Assembly (NCBI GenBank): GCA_003645395.1 | Contig: QNFC01000102.1 | Location: forward strand, 1 to 6,525 | Length of the DNA stretch: 6,525 bases | From: Gammaproteobacteria bacterium | GTDB lineage: Bacteria > Pseudomonadota > Gammaproteobacteria > Immundisolibacterales > Immundisolibacteraceae | Reading direction: 5' to 3' | Shown: positions 1-5,406 of the stretch, in pieces | Layout of the letters: every line of letters begins with the position of its first letter | Numbering within the stretch: position 1 is the first letter of the stretch | Notes under the pieces: model-generated | Databases searched by the model: none | Told to the model about the DNA's origin: nothing | The model's input: the letters and a program-made list of their open reading frames with translations, nothing else | Translations under genes and position numbers: made by a program

Positions 1-8
1 ACCTCCTT
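1..8 (-). promoter_or_regulatory. Strong Shine-Dalgarno site of a gene starting outside the window
   Basis: Read on the minus strand these bases are AAGGAGGT, a full match to the anti-Shine-Dalgarno core. Normal spacing would put the start codon a few bases beyond the left edge. An alternative is the ATG at 12-10, read in frame as ATG GAA GGA GGT, but that start would itself lack a ribosome binding site, so a start outside is preferred. The gene cannot be identified from here. Confidence 0.6.
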
Positions 9-35
9 CCATAATATTTTTATATTTGATAACGA

Positions 36-66
36 ATTATACAGAGCGAGCGAAAATTAAGGTCAA
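36..66 (-). promoter_or_regulatory. Sigma70-like promoter for the gene left of the window
   Basis: On the minus strand there is a TTGACC -35 box (66-61) and a perfect TATAAT -10 box (41-36), separated by 19 bases. Transcription would start near position 29, giving an AT-rich leader of about 30 bases before the strong ribosome binding site at 8-1. The spacer is longer than the optimal 17, which lowers confidence, but the perfect -10 box, the spacing to the ribosome binding site and the common strand all agree. It indicates a gene downstream transcribed separately from the broken SDR copy. Confidence 0.55.
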
Positions 67-501
67 AAAATTACGGTGACAGTTTACTAAATACACTCCA
101 GTCCCTAACTCCCGATCACCTACACCGCCAACTCAAATCGCACTCCACCCGCCATCATTAGCGATCACCTGCCCAGTGAGAAACGACGAGGCATCGCTAG
201 CCAGATAGACCACCAGCCCGGCCAGTTCCGCCGGTTCGCCGGTGCGACCCATAGGGGTGAGTTCGTGGAGTTTGGCGAGGAAGGTTTCGATCTGTTCGGG
301 GGTTTGGGTGCCGACTTCTTCGCGGCCCAGTTCGGTGCCCAGGTGCCAGCCGGGGCAGATGGCGTTAAAGCGTATGCCGTCGCCGCCGTATTCGGCCGCG
401 CCCTGGCGGGTGAAGGCGATGACCGCGCCTTTTGATGCGGAGTAGTTGGCCGACACCGCCGGTATCTGTGGCGAAACACCGCCTATACCGGCTATTGAAG
501 C
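67..501. repeat. Left copy of a 435-bp direct repeat (SDR 3' end plus flank)
   Basis: This block aligns without gaps to 1178-1612 at a constant offset of 1111 bases. The coding part (131-501) differs at about 30 of 371 positions (about 92% identity, hand count). The non-coding part just downstream of the stop (71-132) differs at about 17 of 62 (about 73%). The match ends abruptly after GGCTATTGAAGC at 501, where the toxin-antitoxin side begins. The left limit is vague, because only A-rich sequence matches before about 70. Confidence 0.9.
133..501 (-). pseudogene. 3' remnant of a short-chain dehydrogenase/reductase gene
   Basis: This is the last 122 codons of an SDR gene nearly identical in protein to residues 150-271 of the intact SDR at 1244-2059. 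It keeps the catalytic YSASK segment, the CPGWHLGTEL loop and the C-terminal TGQVIANDGG strand, and ends at the same TGA. It lacks the whole Rossmann nucleotide-binding half (TGxxxGxG and NNAG motifs) and the catalytic Asn; the catalytic Ser falls at the broken edge. The frame stays open past the homology end at 501 into unrelated sequence until a TGA at 522-520. The only candidate start is a GTG at 456 that encodes Val in the intact gene and has no ribosome binding site. It cannot be an active enzyme alone. Differences from the intact copy are about 28 silent and 2 replacement (Thr for Ala, Glu for Asp), so it was recently under protein-level selection. Confidence 0.9.
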
Positions 502-508
502 AACAACA

Positions 509-535
509 AAATCAAGGGGTCAGAATCCTCGATTT
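509..535 (-). terminator. Possible intrinsic terminator of the toxin-antitoxin operon
   Basis: On the minus strand, 14 bases past the antitoxin stop codon, AAATCGAGG (535-527) can pair with CCTTGATTT (517-509) in a 9-bp stem with one G-U wobble and a 9-base loop. The T-rich run TGTTGTTG follows. Position and orientation suit a terminator for the antitoxin gene. The stem is AT-rich and the T tract is interrupted by G, so efficiency is uncertain. The hairpin also contains the AAGGGGTCAGAATCC motif, so it may instead be the end of a mobile repeat. Confidence 0.4.
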
Positions 536-549
536 GCTGTCTGATGGAG

Positions 550-831
550 CTACTTGTTAGCCGCTTTATCAACTAATTGACCGTCAATAAATTTATGTAA
601 AATACTCGACACCAGTGTTTGATACGGAATTCCTTCGCTTAATGCTCTCGCCTGTAAAGAACGAAGGTCTCTGGAAGGCAGGCGAATATTAATACGCGCA
701 TCTTTTTTTAACGTGTTTTCGGCAACAGCACGATGCCTCTTAATATCTTCTAAGACATTTTTGGACTGCTTAAGATCACCCCGATTAAAAGCTTCGAGAA
801 TTTCATTTTCTTCCGAATTAAGCTTGCTCAT
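550..831 (-). CDS. CopG-family-like antitoxin (ribbon-helix-helix)
   Basis: This 93-residue protein is the probable antitoxin partner of the gene just upstream, expected to neutralise the toxin and repress the shared promoter as a DNA-binding dimer. The C-terminal half has ribbon-helix-helix layout: a beta strand ARINIRLP (residues 45-52), helix A around SRDLRSLQARAL and helix B around PYQTLVSSILHKFI, a pattern typical of CopG-like antitoxins. The charged N-terminal 40 residues are likely helical and may be the toxin-contacting part, although domain order is often reversed in other families. The ATG at 831 is chosen because AGGTGA lies 6 bases upstream; a GTG at 840 gives three extra residues but has no ribosome binding site. 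The gene overlaps the toxin gene by 14 bases, implying translational coupling. Low GC compared with its neighbours suggests horizontal arrival. Function is inferred from family resemblance and pairing. Confidence 0.85.
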   Translation of the reverse strand: MSKLNSEENEILEAFNRGDLKQSKNVLEDIKRHRAVAENTLKKDARINIRLPSRDLRSLQARALSEGIPYQTLVSSILHKFIDGQLVDKAANK

Positions 832-1105
832 TTGAATCACCTGAATACAGTTTTGTTGCTTTGCGGCTAGGTATGATGGTTTTCAGAAATATCTCCTGTT
901 CGTTCTCAACAAAAGGCACAAGGTAGGCGTAACCCTCAATTAAAACGACAGAAATTTTTTGTCCTGGATAATGTTCCTGGTTTGGATGGTCATAGATATC
1001 CACCTCATTTCCAAGGTTAATATTGATAATAACTTCTTCAAAAGAAATTTTTCGTTCTACTTTGAGTAAGTCATTTTTTTCTGGATTCCAAGCATACGTT
1101 TTCAT
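818..1105 (-). CDS. BrnT-like type II toxin
   Basis: This is a 95-residue protein with the hallmarks of the BrnT (DUF497) toxin family, which are RelE-like ribonucleases that inhibit growth by cleaving RNA. It shows WNPEKN near the N-terminus (residues 6-11), the ISFEEV block (20-25), the central YLVPFVE strand (61-67) and the C-terminal KTIIPSRKATKLY (75-87), equivalent to the ISARKAT-type ending of the family. Length fits. The toxin is the first gene, followed by the antitoxin with a 14-base overlap, the same order as brnT-brnA. The ATG at 1105 has only a weak ribosome binding site (TGGAA) and a promoter-like sequence sits immediately upstream, so the transcript may have almost no leader. 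The subtype with HPNxxxYPGQ (40-49) is somewhat different from classical BrnT, so the symbol is withheld. RNase activity is not demonstrated by sequence. Confidence 0.85.
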   Translation of the reverse strand: MKTYAWNPEKNDLLKVERKISFEEVIININLGNEVDIYDHPNQEHYPGQKISVVLIEGYAYLVPFVENEQEIFLKTIIPSRKATKLYSGDSNEQA

Positions 1106-1111
1106 TTCCAG

Positions 1112-1140
1112 ACCATAGCATAATGTGTGCCATTTGTCAT
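1112..1140 (-). promoter_or_regulatory. Putative promoter of the toxin-antitoxin operon
   Basis: On the minus strand ATGACA (1140-1135, 5 of 6 bases of the -35 consensus) and TATGGT (1117-1112, 4 of 6 of the -10 consensus) are separated by exactly 17 bases. The -10 box ends only 6 bases before the toxin ATG, so transcription would begin at or next to the start codon. Repression by the antitoxin is expected from the family, but no clear operator palindrome was recognised. Confidence 0.45.
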
Positions 1141-1177
1141 CACCGGCTAACAGTCAACTATGCAGAACGCGATCTTG

Positions 1178-1612
1178 AAAATTACGATGCCAGCTTACTA
1201 AACGGCCCCCACCCCCTGAATGCCCGTCACCTGCACCACCAACTCAGATCGCACTCCACCCCCCATCATTAGCGATCACTTGCCCGGTGAGAAACGACGA
1301 GGCATCGCTGGCCAGATAAACCACCAGCCCAGCCAGCTCTGCCGGATCGCCGGTGCGACCCATGGGAGTCAGCTCGTGGAGTTTGGCGAGAAAGGCTTCG
1401 ATCTGTTCCGGGGTTTGCGTGCCGACCTCTTCGCGGCCCAGCTCGGTGCCCAGGTGCCAGCCCGGGCAGATGGCATTAAAGCGAATGCCGTCGCCGCCGT
1501 ATTCCGCAGCGCCCTGGCGGGTGAAGGCGATCACCGCACCTTTTGATGCGGAGTAGTTGGCCGACACCGCCGGAATTTGCGGCGAAACACCGCCTATACC
1601 GGCTATTGAAGC
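1178..1612. repeat. Right copy of the 435-bp direct repeat (within the intact SDR gene)
   Basis: This block matches 67-501 without gaps. It covers the last 122 codons of the intact SDR gene plus about 66 bases of downstream non-coding DNA. Homology in the flank shows that the ancestral duplicated unit reached past the stop codon. The leftward end of the match, around 1178, meets the toxin-antitoxin segment. Homologous recombination between the two copies would remove the module and restore a single SDR end. Confidence 0.9.
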
Positions 1613-2059
1613 GATATTGATTACCGACCCGGACTGGTTTGCCACCATGAATGGCAACAGGGCTTTGGTACAGAGGAATACTCCGCGTAGGTTGACCGCC
1701 ATGAGTCGGTCCCAGTCATCAACTGGCATTTCGTGGATGCGGTATTTGCCGGTGGCGATGCCGGCGTTGTTGACCAGCAGGTCGCAGCGGCCGCCAGCGG
1801 CTTCGATGGCGGCAGCCAGGTTGGCAATGCTGGTTTCATCTGCCGCATCAACCTGCAGCGGTTCGGCGCTGCCACCGCTTTGGTTAATGGTTTTAGCGGT
1901 CTGCTCGACTCCGGCCAGGTCAATATCGGTACAGAACACTTTAGCCCCGAACGCTCCCAGTGCCTGGGCGAATACTCGCCCTAACCCACCGCCGGCACCG
2001 GTGACCACGGCGGTACGGCCATCGAGGTTAAACAGATCACGGTTAAATGGATTGCTCAT
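1244..2059 (-). CDS. Short-chain dehydrogenase/reductase, NAD-type, classical SDR
   Basis: This 271-residue cytosolic oxidoreductase probably interconverts an alcohol and a ketone. The classical SDR signature is complete: the glycine-rich TGAGGGLG (residues 20-27), an acidic end of beta-2 (TDID, D45/D47) that favours NAD over NADP, NNAG (97-100), and the catalytic tetrad N123, S151, Y169, K173. It also has the CPG turn (198-200) and the C-terminal TGQVIANDGG strand (258-267). Length is normal. The ATG start has AAGGAGA 7 bases upstream, and this ribosome binding site overlaps the TAA of hydrolase A, so the gene is the last of a coupled three-gene operon. Its 3' end is duplicated at 133-501. 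Substrate is unknown; pairing with two hydrolases suggests oxidation of an alcohol released by, or reduction preceding, hydrolysis (inference). Confidence 0.95.
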   Translation of the reverse strand: MSNPFNRDLFNLDGRTAVVTGAGGGLGRVFAQALGAFGAKVFCTDIDLAGVEQTAKTINQSGGSAEPLQVDAADETSIANLAAAIEAAGGRCDLLVNNAGIATGKYRIHEMPVDDWDRLMAVNLRGVFLCTKALLPFMVANQSGSVINIASIAGIGGVSPQIPAVSANYSASKGAVIAFTRQGAAEYGGDGIRFNAICPGWHLGTELGREEVGTQTPEQIEAFLAKLHELTPMGRTGDPAELAGLVVYLASDASSFLTGQVIANDGGWSAI

Positions 2060-2068
2060 AACGTCTCC

Positions 2069-3010
2069 TTAAAGCCTGCCAATAAAATCATTAACCACAT
2101 CGATAAACGCCTGTGGTTGCTCCAGAAAAACCTGATGGCCTGCCGCCTCAATGCAGTGGCCTTCGCCCAGTGGCATGACATCCGCTAGTTGCTGAGATTT
2201 TTCGTCGGTGACGAAAAAACTATCTCTGCCCCAGATTACTGCCGCTGGGACTGCCACGGCTTTCATCTGTTTAAATCCGGGGGTGCCAGGGTAATAACCG
2301 GGTCCAGGGCCACCCATGCCGTGACGAGGGTCGTGCTTGGGCATGAGCTTGCCATCGAGTCGCTGCAGTAGCTCATGGCGCGCGGCATAGGTCACCTCTG
2401 ACAATTTGCGGTCACCATATTTAGAGGCTCGTTCGGCGTAGTGCTCGACGCTATCGAACAGCCGAATTACGTCAATGGGTAGACCGGGATAATTGGATTC
2501 TGGCGTGAAATCCACAATGGCGATGGCCGCGGTCAACTCGGGGTATTCCAGCGCCAGGCGCTCTACCAACGCACCGCCCATTGAATGGCCGATTACCAAA
2601 CAGGGCGGCAAATCCATCTCGCGCATAATCGCGGCTAGATCTTCCATCATTTCATGGTGGTCATAATCACCATCACGGGCCCATTCACTGTCACCGTGGC
2701 TGCGAATATCCGGCGTGATCACCCGATAACGGCGCGCCAGTTGCAGGGCAACCAGATCCCAAGTGTGCGCGGTGACTGCGCCACCGTGGACCATGAACAG
2801 GGTGGGCTTACTGTCGCCGTCAGCCGGCCCCGCCCAGTCAAGCACATTAAAGCGCAACCCACGCACCACCAGATTGCGCGCCACGCAGGTGGGCGGGTTG
2901 TCCACCTTTAAACCAAATTCTGCGGAGATAGCCAACAACTCTGCAAACTCCGGGGTGTCGTTCAGCAGAACCGACTCATAGTTATCCGCGGCGACGTTAA
3001 GGTAGCTCAC
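2069..3010 (-). CDS. Alpha/beta-hydrolase A (complete catalytic triad)
   Basis: This 313-residue cytosolic hydrolase is of the alpha/beta-fold type, acting on an ester, lactone or similar bond. It has the oxyanion-hole HGG (75-77), the nucleophile elbow GHSMGG with S143, a canonical acid in WGRDSF (D263) and the catalytic histidine in AGHQVFLEQP (H292). A family-specific block RHELLQRLDG...HDPRHGMGG (211-234) forms part of the cap-like region and is shared with hydrolase B. No signal peptide is seen. The start is a GTG at 3010 overlapping the TGA of hydrolase B in GTGA, with GGAG 7 bases upstream, so translation is coupled. The TAA lies 9 bases before the SDR start and inside its ribosome binding site. 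It is a diverged paralogue of the upstream gene. The approximately 45-residue N-terminal extension before the core fold is also shared with hydrolase B. Substrate unknown. Confidence 0.93.
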   Translation of the reverse strand: MSYLNVAADNYESVLLNDTPEFAELLAISAEFGLKVDNPPTCVARNLVVRGLRFNVLDWAGPADGDSKPTLFMVHGGAVTAHTWDLVALQLARRYRVITPDIRSHGDSEWARDGDYDHHEMMEDLAAIMREMDLPPCLVIGHSMGGALVERLALEYPELTAAIAIVDFTPESNYPGLPIDVIRLFDSVEHYAERASKYGDRKLSEVTYAARHELLQRLDGKLMPKHDPRHGMGGPGPGYYPGTPGFKQMKAVAVPAAVIWGRDSFFVTDEKSQQLADVMPLGEGHCIEAAGHQVFLEQPQAFIDVVNDFIGRL

Positions 3011-3972
3011 GGGTTGGCTCCGGTAACGATGTCGAGACTATTAACATAGGTGTCTATCACGGTTGCCAGCCCGACCGGATTTTCGATGTAAACCATGTGT
3101 TCACAATCCGGCACGGTGGCCACTTCGCCTTGCGGTAGCGCCTGCGCAAACTCGGCGGCATCGCCCGCCGCCAGAAACCAGCTGTTGCCGCCCCGCACCA
3201 CCAGGCAACGCCCCTGATAGGCAGCCATCTGTTCCAGGGTCGGTAGTCCCGGCATGGTCTTTTCATCCGGCCCGCCCATCGGGTGGCGTGGATCATATTT
3301 GAGCTGGTACTGACCATCCATACGCTGCATAAATTCATGTCGGCCATTGCGGCGCATGTGCTCTTCGCTGCGCTTTAATCGCGGAGCGTTGCGCTGCACG
3401 TACTCCTCAACCTCATCGTAAAGACGGCTCGGCTCGGTCACTTCACCACGGGGTTTCCAGCCGTTGTAGGCGGTCTTTGGCCCGACATCGACCAGAATCG
3501 CGCTGCCCAGCAGCTCGGGGGATTTCAACATCAGCCGCATGAGCAGCATGCCGCCGACGGAATGGCCGACGACGATGGGATTATCAAGTTCCATGATGGT
3601 AATTAATTTAGCCAGGTCATCGGCCATGGCGTTGTGATTGGAGTCACCATCGCGTGGCCATTCGCTGTCGCCGTGGCCGCGCATATCCACCGCGATCAAC
3701 CGATATTTATGGGCCAGCATGGCGCAAAAAGGCCCCCAGGTGCGGCAGGTGAGCACGCCGCCGTGGAGCAGAACCAGGGTGGGGTTTGTTGGCTCACCCC
3801 AGTCGAGCACATGCAGGCGCAGGCCGTTAATCAGCAGGTTGCGAGACTGGCACCTTATTGATGGGTCAACCTCGCCGCCCAGGTCGCGGGCGGTGTGGAT
3901 GGCATCTTCAACAAAGTGATCCTGGCTAATGTCTAGCGGTTCGAGTCCCTGAGCAAATTCGGCGATATACAC
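3007..3972 (-). CDS. Alpha/beta-hydrolase B (atypical acid residue)
   Basis: This is a 321-residue alpha/beta-fold hydrolase and the first gene of the operon with hydrolase A and the SDR. It shows HGG (70-72), MRGHGDSEW (97-105), the nucleophile elbow GHSVGG with S138, and a histidine in CEHMVYIENP (H292). At the place where hydrolase A has GRDS, this protein has GGNS, so the usual acid after strand beta-7 is Asn263. D162 in ILVDVGP, after beta-6, could replace it, as happens in some haloalkane dehalogenases. Otherwise the enzyme may be altered in chemistry or activity. The start is GTG at 3972 with AGAGGA upstream. An ATG 8 bases further up is in another frame, and no in-frame upstream start exists before a TAG. 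The RHEFMQRMDG...YDPRHPMGG block (211-234) shows paralogy with hydrolase A. No signal peptide. Substrate unknown. Confidence 0.92.
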   Translation of the reverse strand: MYIAEFAQGLEPLDISQDHFVEDAIHTARDLGGEVDPSIRCQSRNLLINGLRLHVLDWGEPTNPTLVLLHGGVLTCRTWGPFCAMLAHKYRLIAVDMRGHGDSEWPRDGDSNHNAMADDLAKLITIMELDNPIVVGHSVGGMLLMRLMLKSPELLGSAILVDVGPKTAYNGWKPRGEVTEPSRLYDEVEEYVQRNAPRLKRSEEHMRRNGRHEFMQRMDGQYQLKYDPRHPMGGPDEKTMPGLPTLEQMAAYQGRCLVVRGGNSWFLAAGDAAEFAQALPQGEVATVPDCEHMVYIENPVGLATVIDTYVNSLDIVTGANP

Positions 3973-4229
3973 GCGTGCATCCTCTTTATTACGGTACCTC
4001 TACACGGTCCTGTCTGGCGCGGCTGATTCCATCTTCTGCCGTCGCCTCGTAGCGCCTGCGATGGGTTGGTCAGCGGCGCAATAGCCCCGCCCTTAAACGC
4101 GCTACCCGCCATGCACCCAGAGGGCTTAGCCAACGCTGGACGTCCCGAATCGGCACCACTGCCGTCCAGAGTTGTGTAAAGGTTCCTCTATTATTTTTTT
4201 GTTATTTATTTTCTGGCGTAGGGCTGCGT
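3973..4229. other. GC-rich intergenic region upstream of the hydrolase-SDR operon
   Basis: This is 257 bases between the methyltransferase stop and hydrolase B. It should contain the operon promoter and leader, but no convincing -35/-10 pair was found. A perfect 7-bp inverted repeat, CTGGACG (4136-4142) and CGTCCAG (4163-4169), encloses 20 bases. It has no following T run on either strand, so it is not an intrinsic terminator and could be an operator or leader stem. A minus-strand open frame runs from 4133 into hydrolase B, but it opens with TTG and resembles no family. The AT-rich stretch 4186-4212 lies next to the methyltransferase end. Confidence 0.5.
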
Positions 4230-5078
4230 TTATGCAGGCTTGCGAAACCGCAGGGTCATCCGGTCTGATTCGCCGATAGCGCGGTAGCGTTCCTCACAGG
4301 CAGTTTTCTCGGCGGCGGCTTCAATTTTTTTGCAGGTTCTCAGCGAGGGCGACAAGCTCCAGACACCGTCGGGATAGTCCTCAATATCGGCAGCGTTATC
4401 GTTAATCGGCGAGCTGGCTTCAAACACGAAACCAGCCGCGGTGGCCAGTTTAATCGCGTATTTTTCTGTGACATAACCGGAGCGGGCCATCTGCTCTACT
4501 GATATTCCTGCCTTGCCTCGGTGGTCAACTAGCCCGAACACACCACCGGGCTTTAATGCCCGATAAAGTATCGCCATCATCTCGGCAGCTTCGTCGGCAC
4601 GCACCCAGTTATGCAGGTTGCGAAAGGTCAGCACCATATCAGCCGACCCCGGCGGTGCGGGGGTGACCCTCTGCGGTACGGAAAGCTCGGTGACCACCAC
4701 GTGGTCATAAACATCGGGCCGTGCCTCCAGTTTGCTAACGAATATTTTCTGCACCATCTCGCCGTAACTCGGCAGGTCGTCAGCGGTAAGGGCAAAATTC
4801 GCCGCGTAGAGCTGTCCTTGCGGCCGGGCAAGCGGCGCCAGAATTTCGGTGTACCAACCGGTTCCGGGATAAATCTCAAGCACGGTCATCTGCGGCTGCC
4901 AGCCGAAAAAGTTCAGCGTTTCCACCGGGTGGCGAAAAATGTCGCGGGCACGGTTCTTTTCTGACCGGTTATCGCCCTGCGTGGCCTGAACAATTAATTC
5001 TGTGACATCTGCGGCGATGGCGGCACCACCATTGGCCAGCAATACCAACGCAAGCGTTGAGGCAAGTAAATTTCTCAT
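4230..5078 (-). CDS. Secreted class I SAM-dependent methyltransferase-like protein (COG4798 type)
   Basis: This 282-residue protein has a clear signal peptide: MRN, a hydrophobic stretch (residues 4-18) and a cleavage region ANGGAAIAAD ending near residue 22-23. The mature part is therefore probably periplasmic. It then shows the class I methyltransferase fold: motif I VLEIYPGTGWYTEIL (66-80), TFRNLHNW (151-158) around motif IV, and LKPGGVFGLVDHR (175-187). The ending DRMTLRFRKP (272-281) recalls the predicted methyltransferases of COG4798. C249 and C261 could form a disulfide after export. SAM is not known to be abundant in the periplasm, so the role is unclear: it may bind another ligand or act before export. 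The ATG at 5078 has AGAGGA 7 bases upstream. It stands alone, separated by long gaps from both neighbours, so probably has its own promoter. Confidence 0.88.
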   Translation of the reverse strand: MRNLLASTLALVLLANGGAAIAADVTELIVQATQGDNRSEKNRARDIFRHPVETLNFFGWQPQMTVLEIYPGTGWYTEILAPLARPQGQLYAANFALTADDLPSYGEMVQKIFVSKLEARPDVYDHVVVTELSVPQRVTPAPPGSADMVLTFRNLHNWVRADEAAEMMAILYRALKPGGVFGLVDHRGKAGISVEQMARSGYVTEKYAIKLATAAGFVFEASSPINDNAADIEDYPDGVWSLSPSLRTCKKIEAAAEKTACEERYRAIGESDRMTLRFRKPA

Positions 5079-5406
5079 TATCTATTCCTCTTTTATGTAG
5101 TTAATTATTAAGAAATTGGGGGATACATTTTGCGGACAAGCCAATCTAACTCGCATCAATATGGCCGCTGTCTCTCCGCGTTTGGCATCCAGGACATGTG
5201 GTCCATGCTCAGTTCATTGGCAACCCCGTCGAAACCGGCCCAGTCGAGAATTCAGCTAATGCCAGGGTTGTCTTTTAGCAAGTATCGAACGTCCTCCCCC
5301 ACTGCTATCCGAATCTTACGCCAATTCGTCTACTGCCTGTCGACTTGACGATAAAAACCGACATCGTGGTAATCAACTCGCGTGCGTGACGAAGATACTG
5401 CCACCG
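5079..5406. other. 328-bp gap without a recognisable gene
   Basis: This region lies between the mtfA stop and the methyltransferase start. It must hold the methyltransferase promoter, and AT-rich DNA just upstream (5101-5115, TTAATAATTAA on the minus strand) could supply a -10 element, but no good -35 partner was seen. No strong terminator hairpin follows mtfA. One minus-strand frame reads through most of the gap with only a few stops, including LLKDNPGIS, a stop, then ILDWAGFDGVANELS. This might be a decayed gene, but I recognise no family. A plus-strand open frame at 5130-5348 opens with TTG and looks spurious. Confidence 0.5.

Larger units (their letters stand above)
555..1152. repeat. 9-bp inverted repeat bracketing the toxin-antitoxin module
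   Basis: TGTTAGCCG at 555-563 and its exact reverse complement CGGCTAACA at 1144-1152 lie at the two ends of the module. The left arm falls within the last codons of the antitoxin and the right arm lies upstream of the toxin promoter. The match does not extend usefully beyond 9 bases. Chance occurrence within two windows of about 100 bases is low but not negligible (a few percent). It could be a residual terminal repeat of the inserted segment or coincidence. No target-site duplication is visible. Confidence 0.4.

Noticed and set aside
133..456. The 107-codon frame starting at GTG 456 as a functional small protein
   Set aside because: The GTG corresponds to an internal Val codon of the intact SDR, there is no ribosome binding site, and the product lacks the nucleotide-binding half; it is better read as a pseudogene.
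555..1152. Integron gene cassette with attC-like ends (GTTAGCC/GGCTAAC)
   Set aside because: The 7-mers break the GTTRRRY/RYYYAAC consensus at one position each, and no imperfect palindrome of attC length is present at either end of the module.
1557..2072. Long plus-strand open frame (171 codons) opposite the SDR gene
   Set aside because: It lies wholly antisense to a well-supported SDR, has no recognisable motif or ribosome binding site, and is explained by the GC-rich codon use of the minus-strand gene.
3933..4133. Minus-strand 66-codon frame upstream of and overlapping hydrolase B
   Set aside because: It starts with TTG without a ribosome binding site, has low-complexity composition and overlaps the start of a solid gene in another frame.
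4136..4169. Intrinsic terminator at the CTGGACG/CGTCCAG inverted repeat
   Set aside because: The loop is 20 bases and no T run follows on either strand.
4611..4964. Plus-strand open frame (117 codons) opposite the methyltransferase gene
   Set aside because: It is antisense to a gene with clear motifs; the composition looks like a shadow frame and no family is recognised.
5130..5348. Plus-strand 72-codon frame in the gap between mtfA and the methyltransferase
   Set aside because: It has a TTG start, no recognisable domain and Ser/Arg-rich non-protein-like content; the GGGGGA upstream is not enough to support it.
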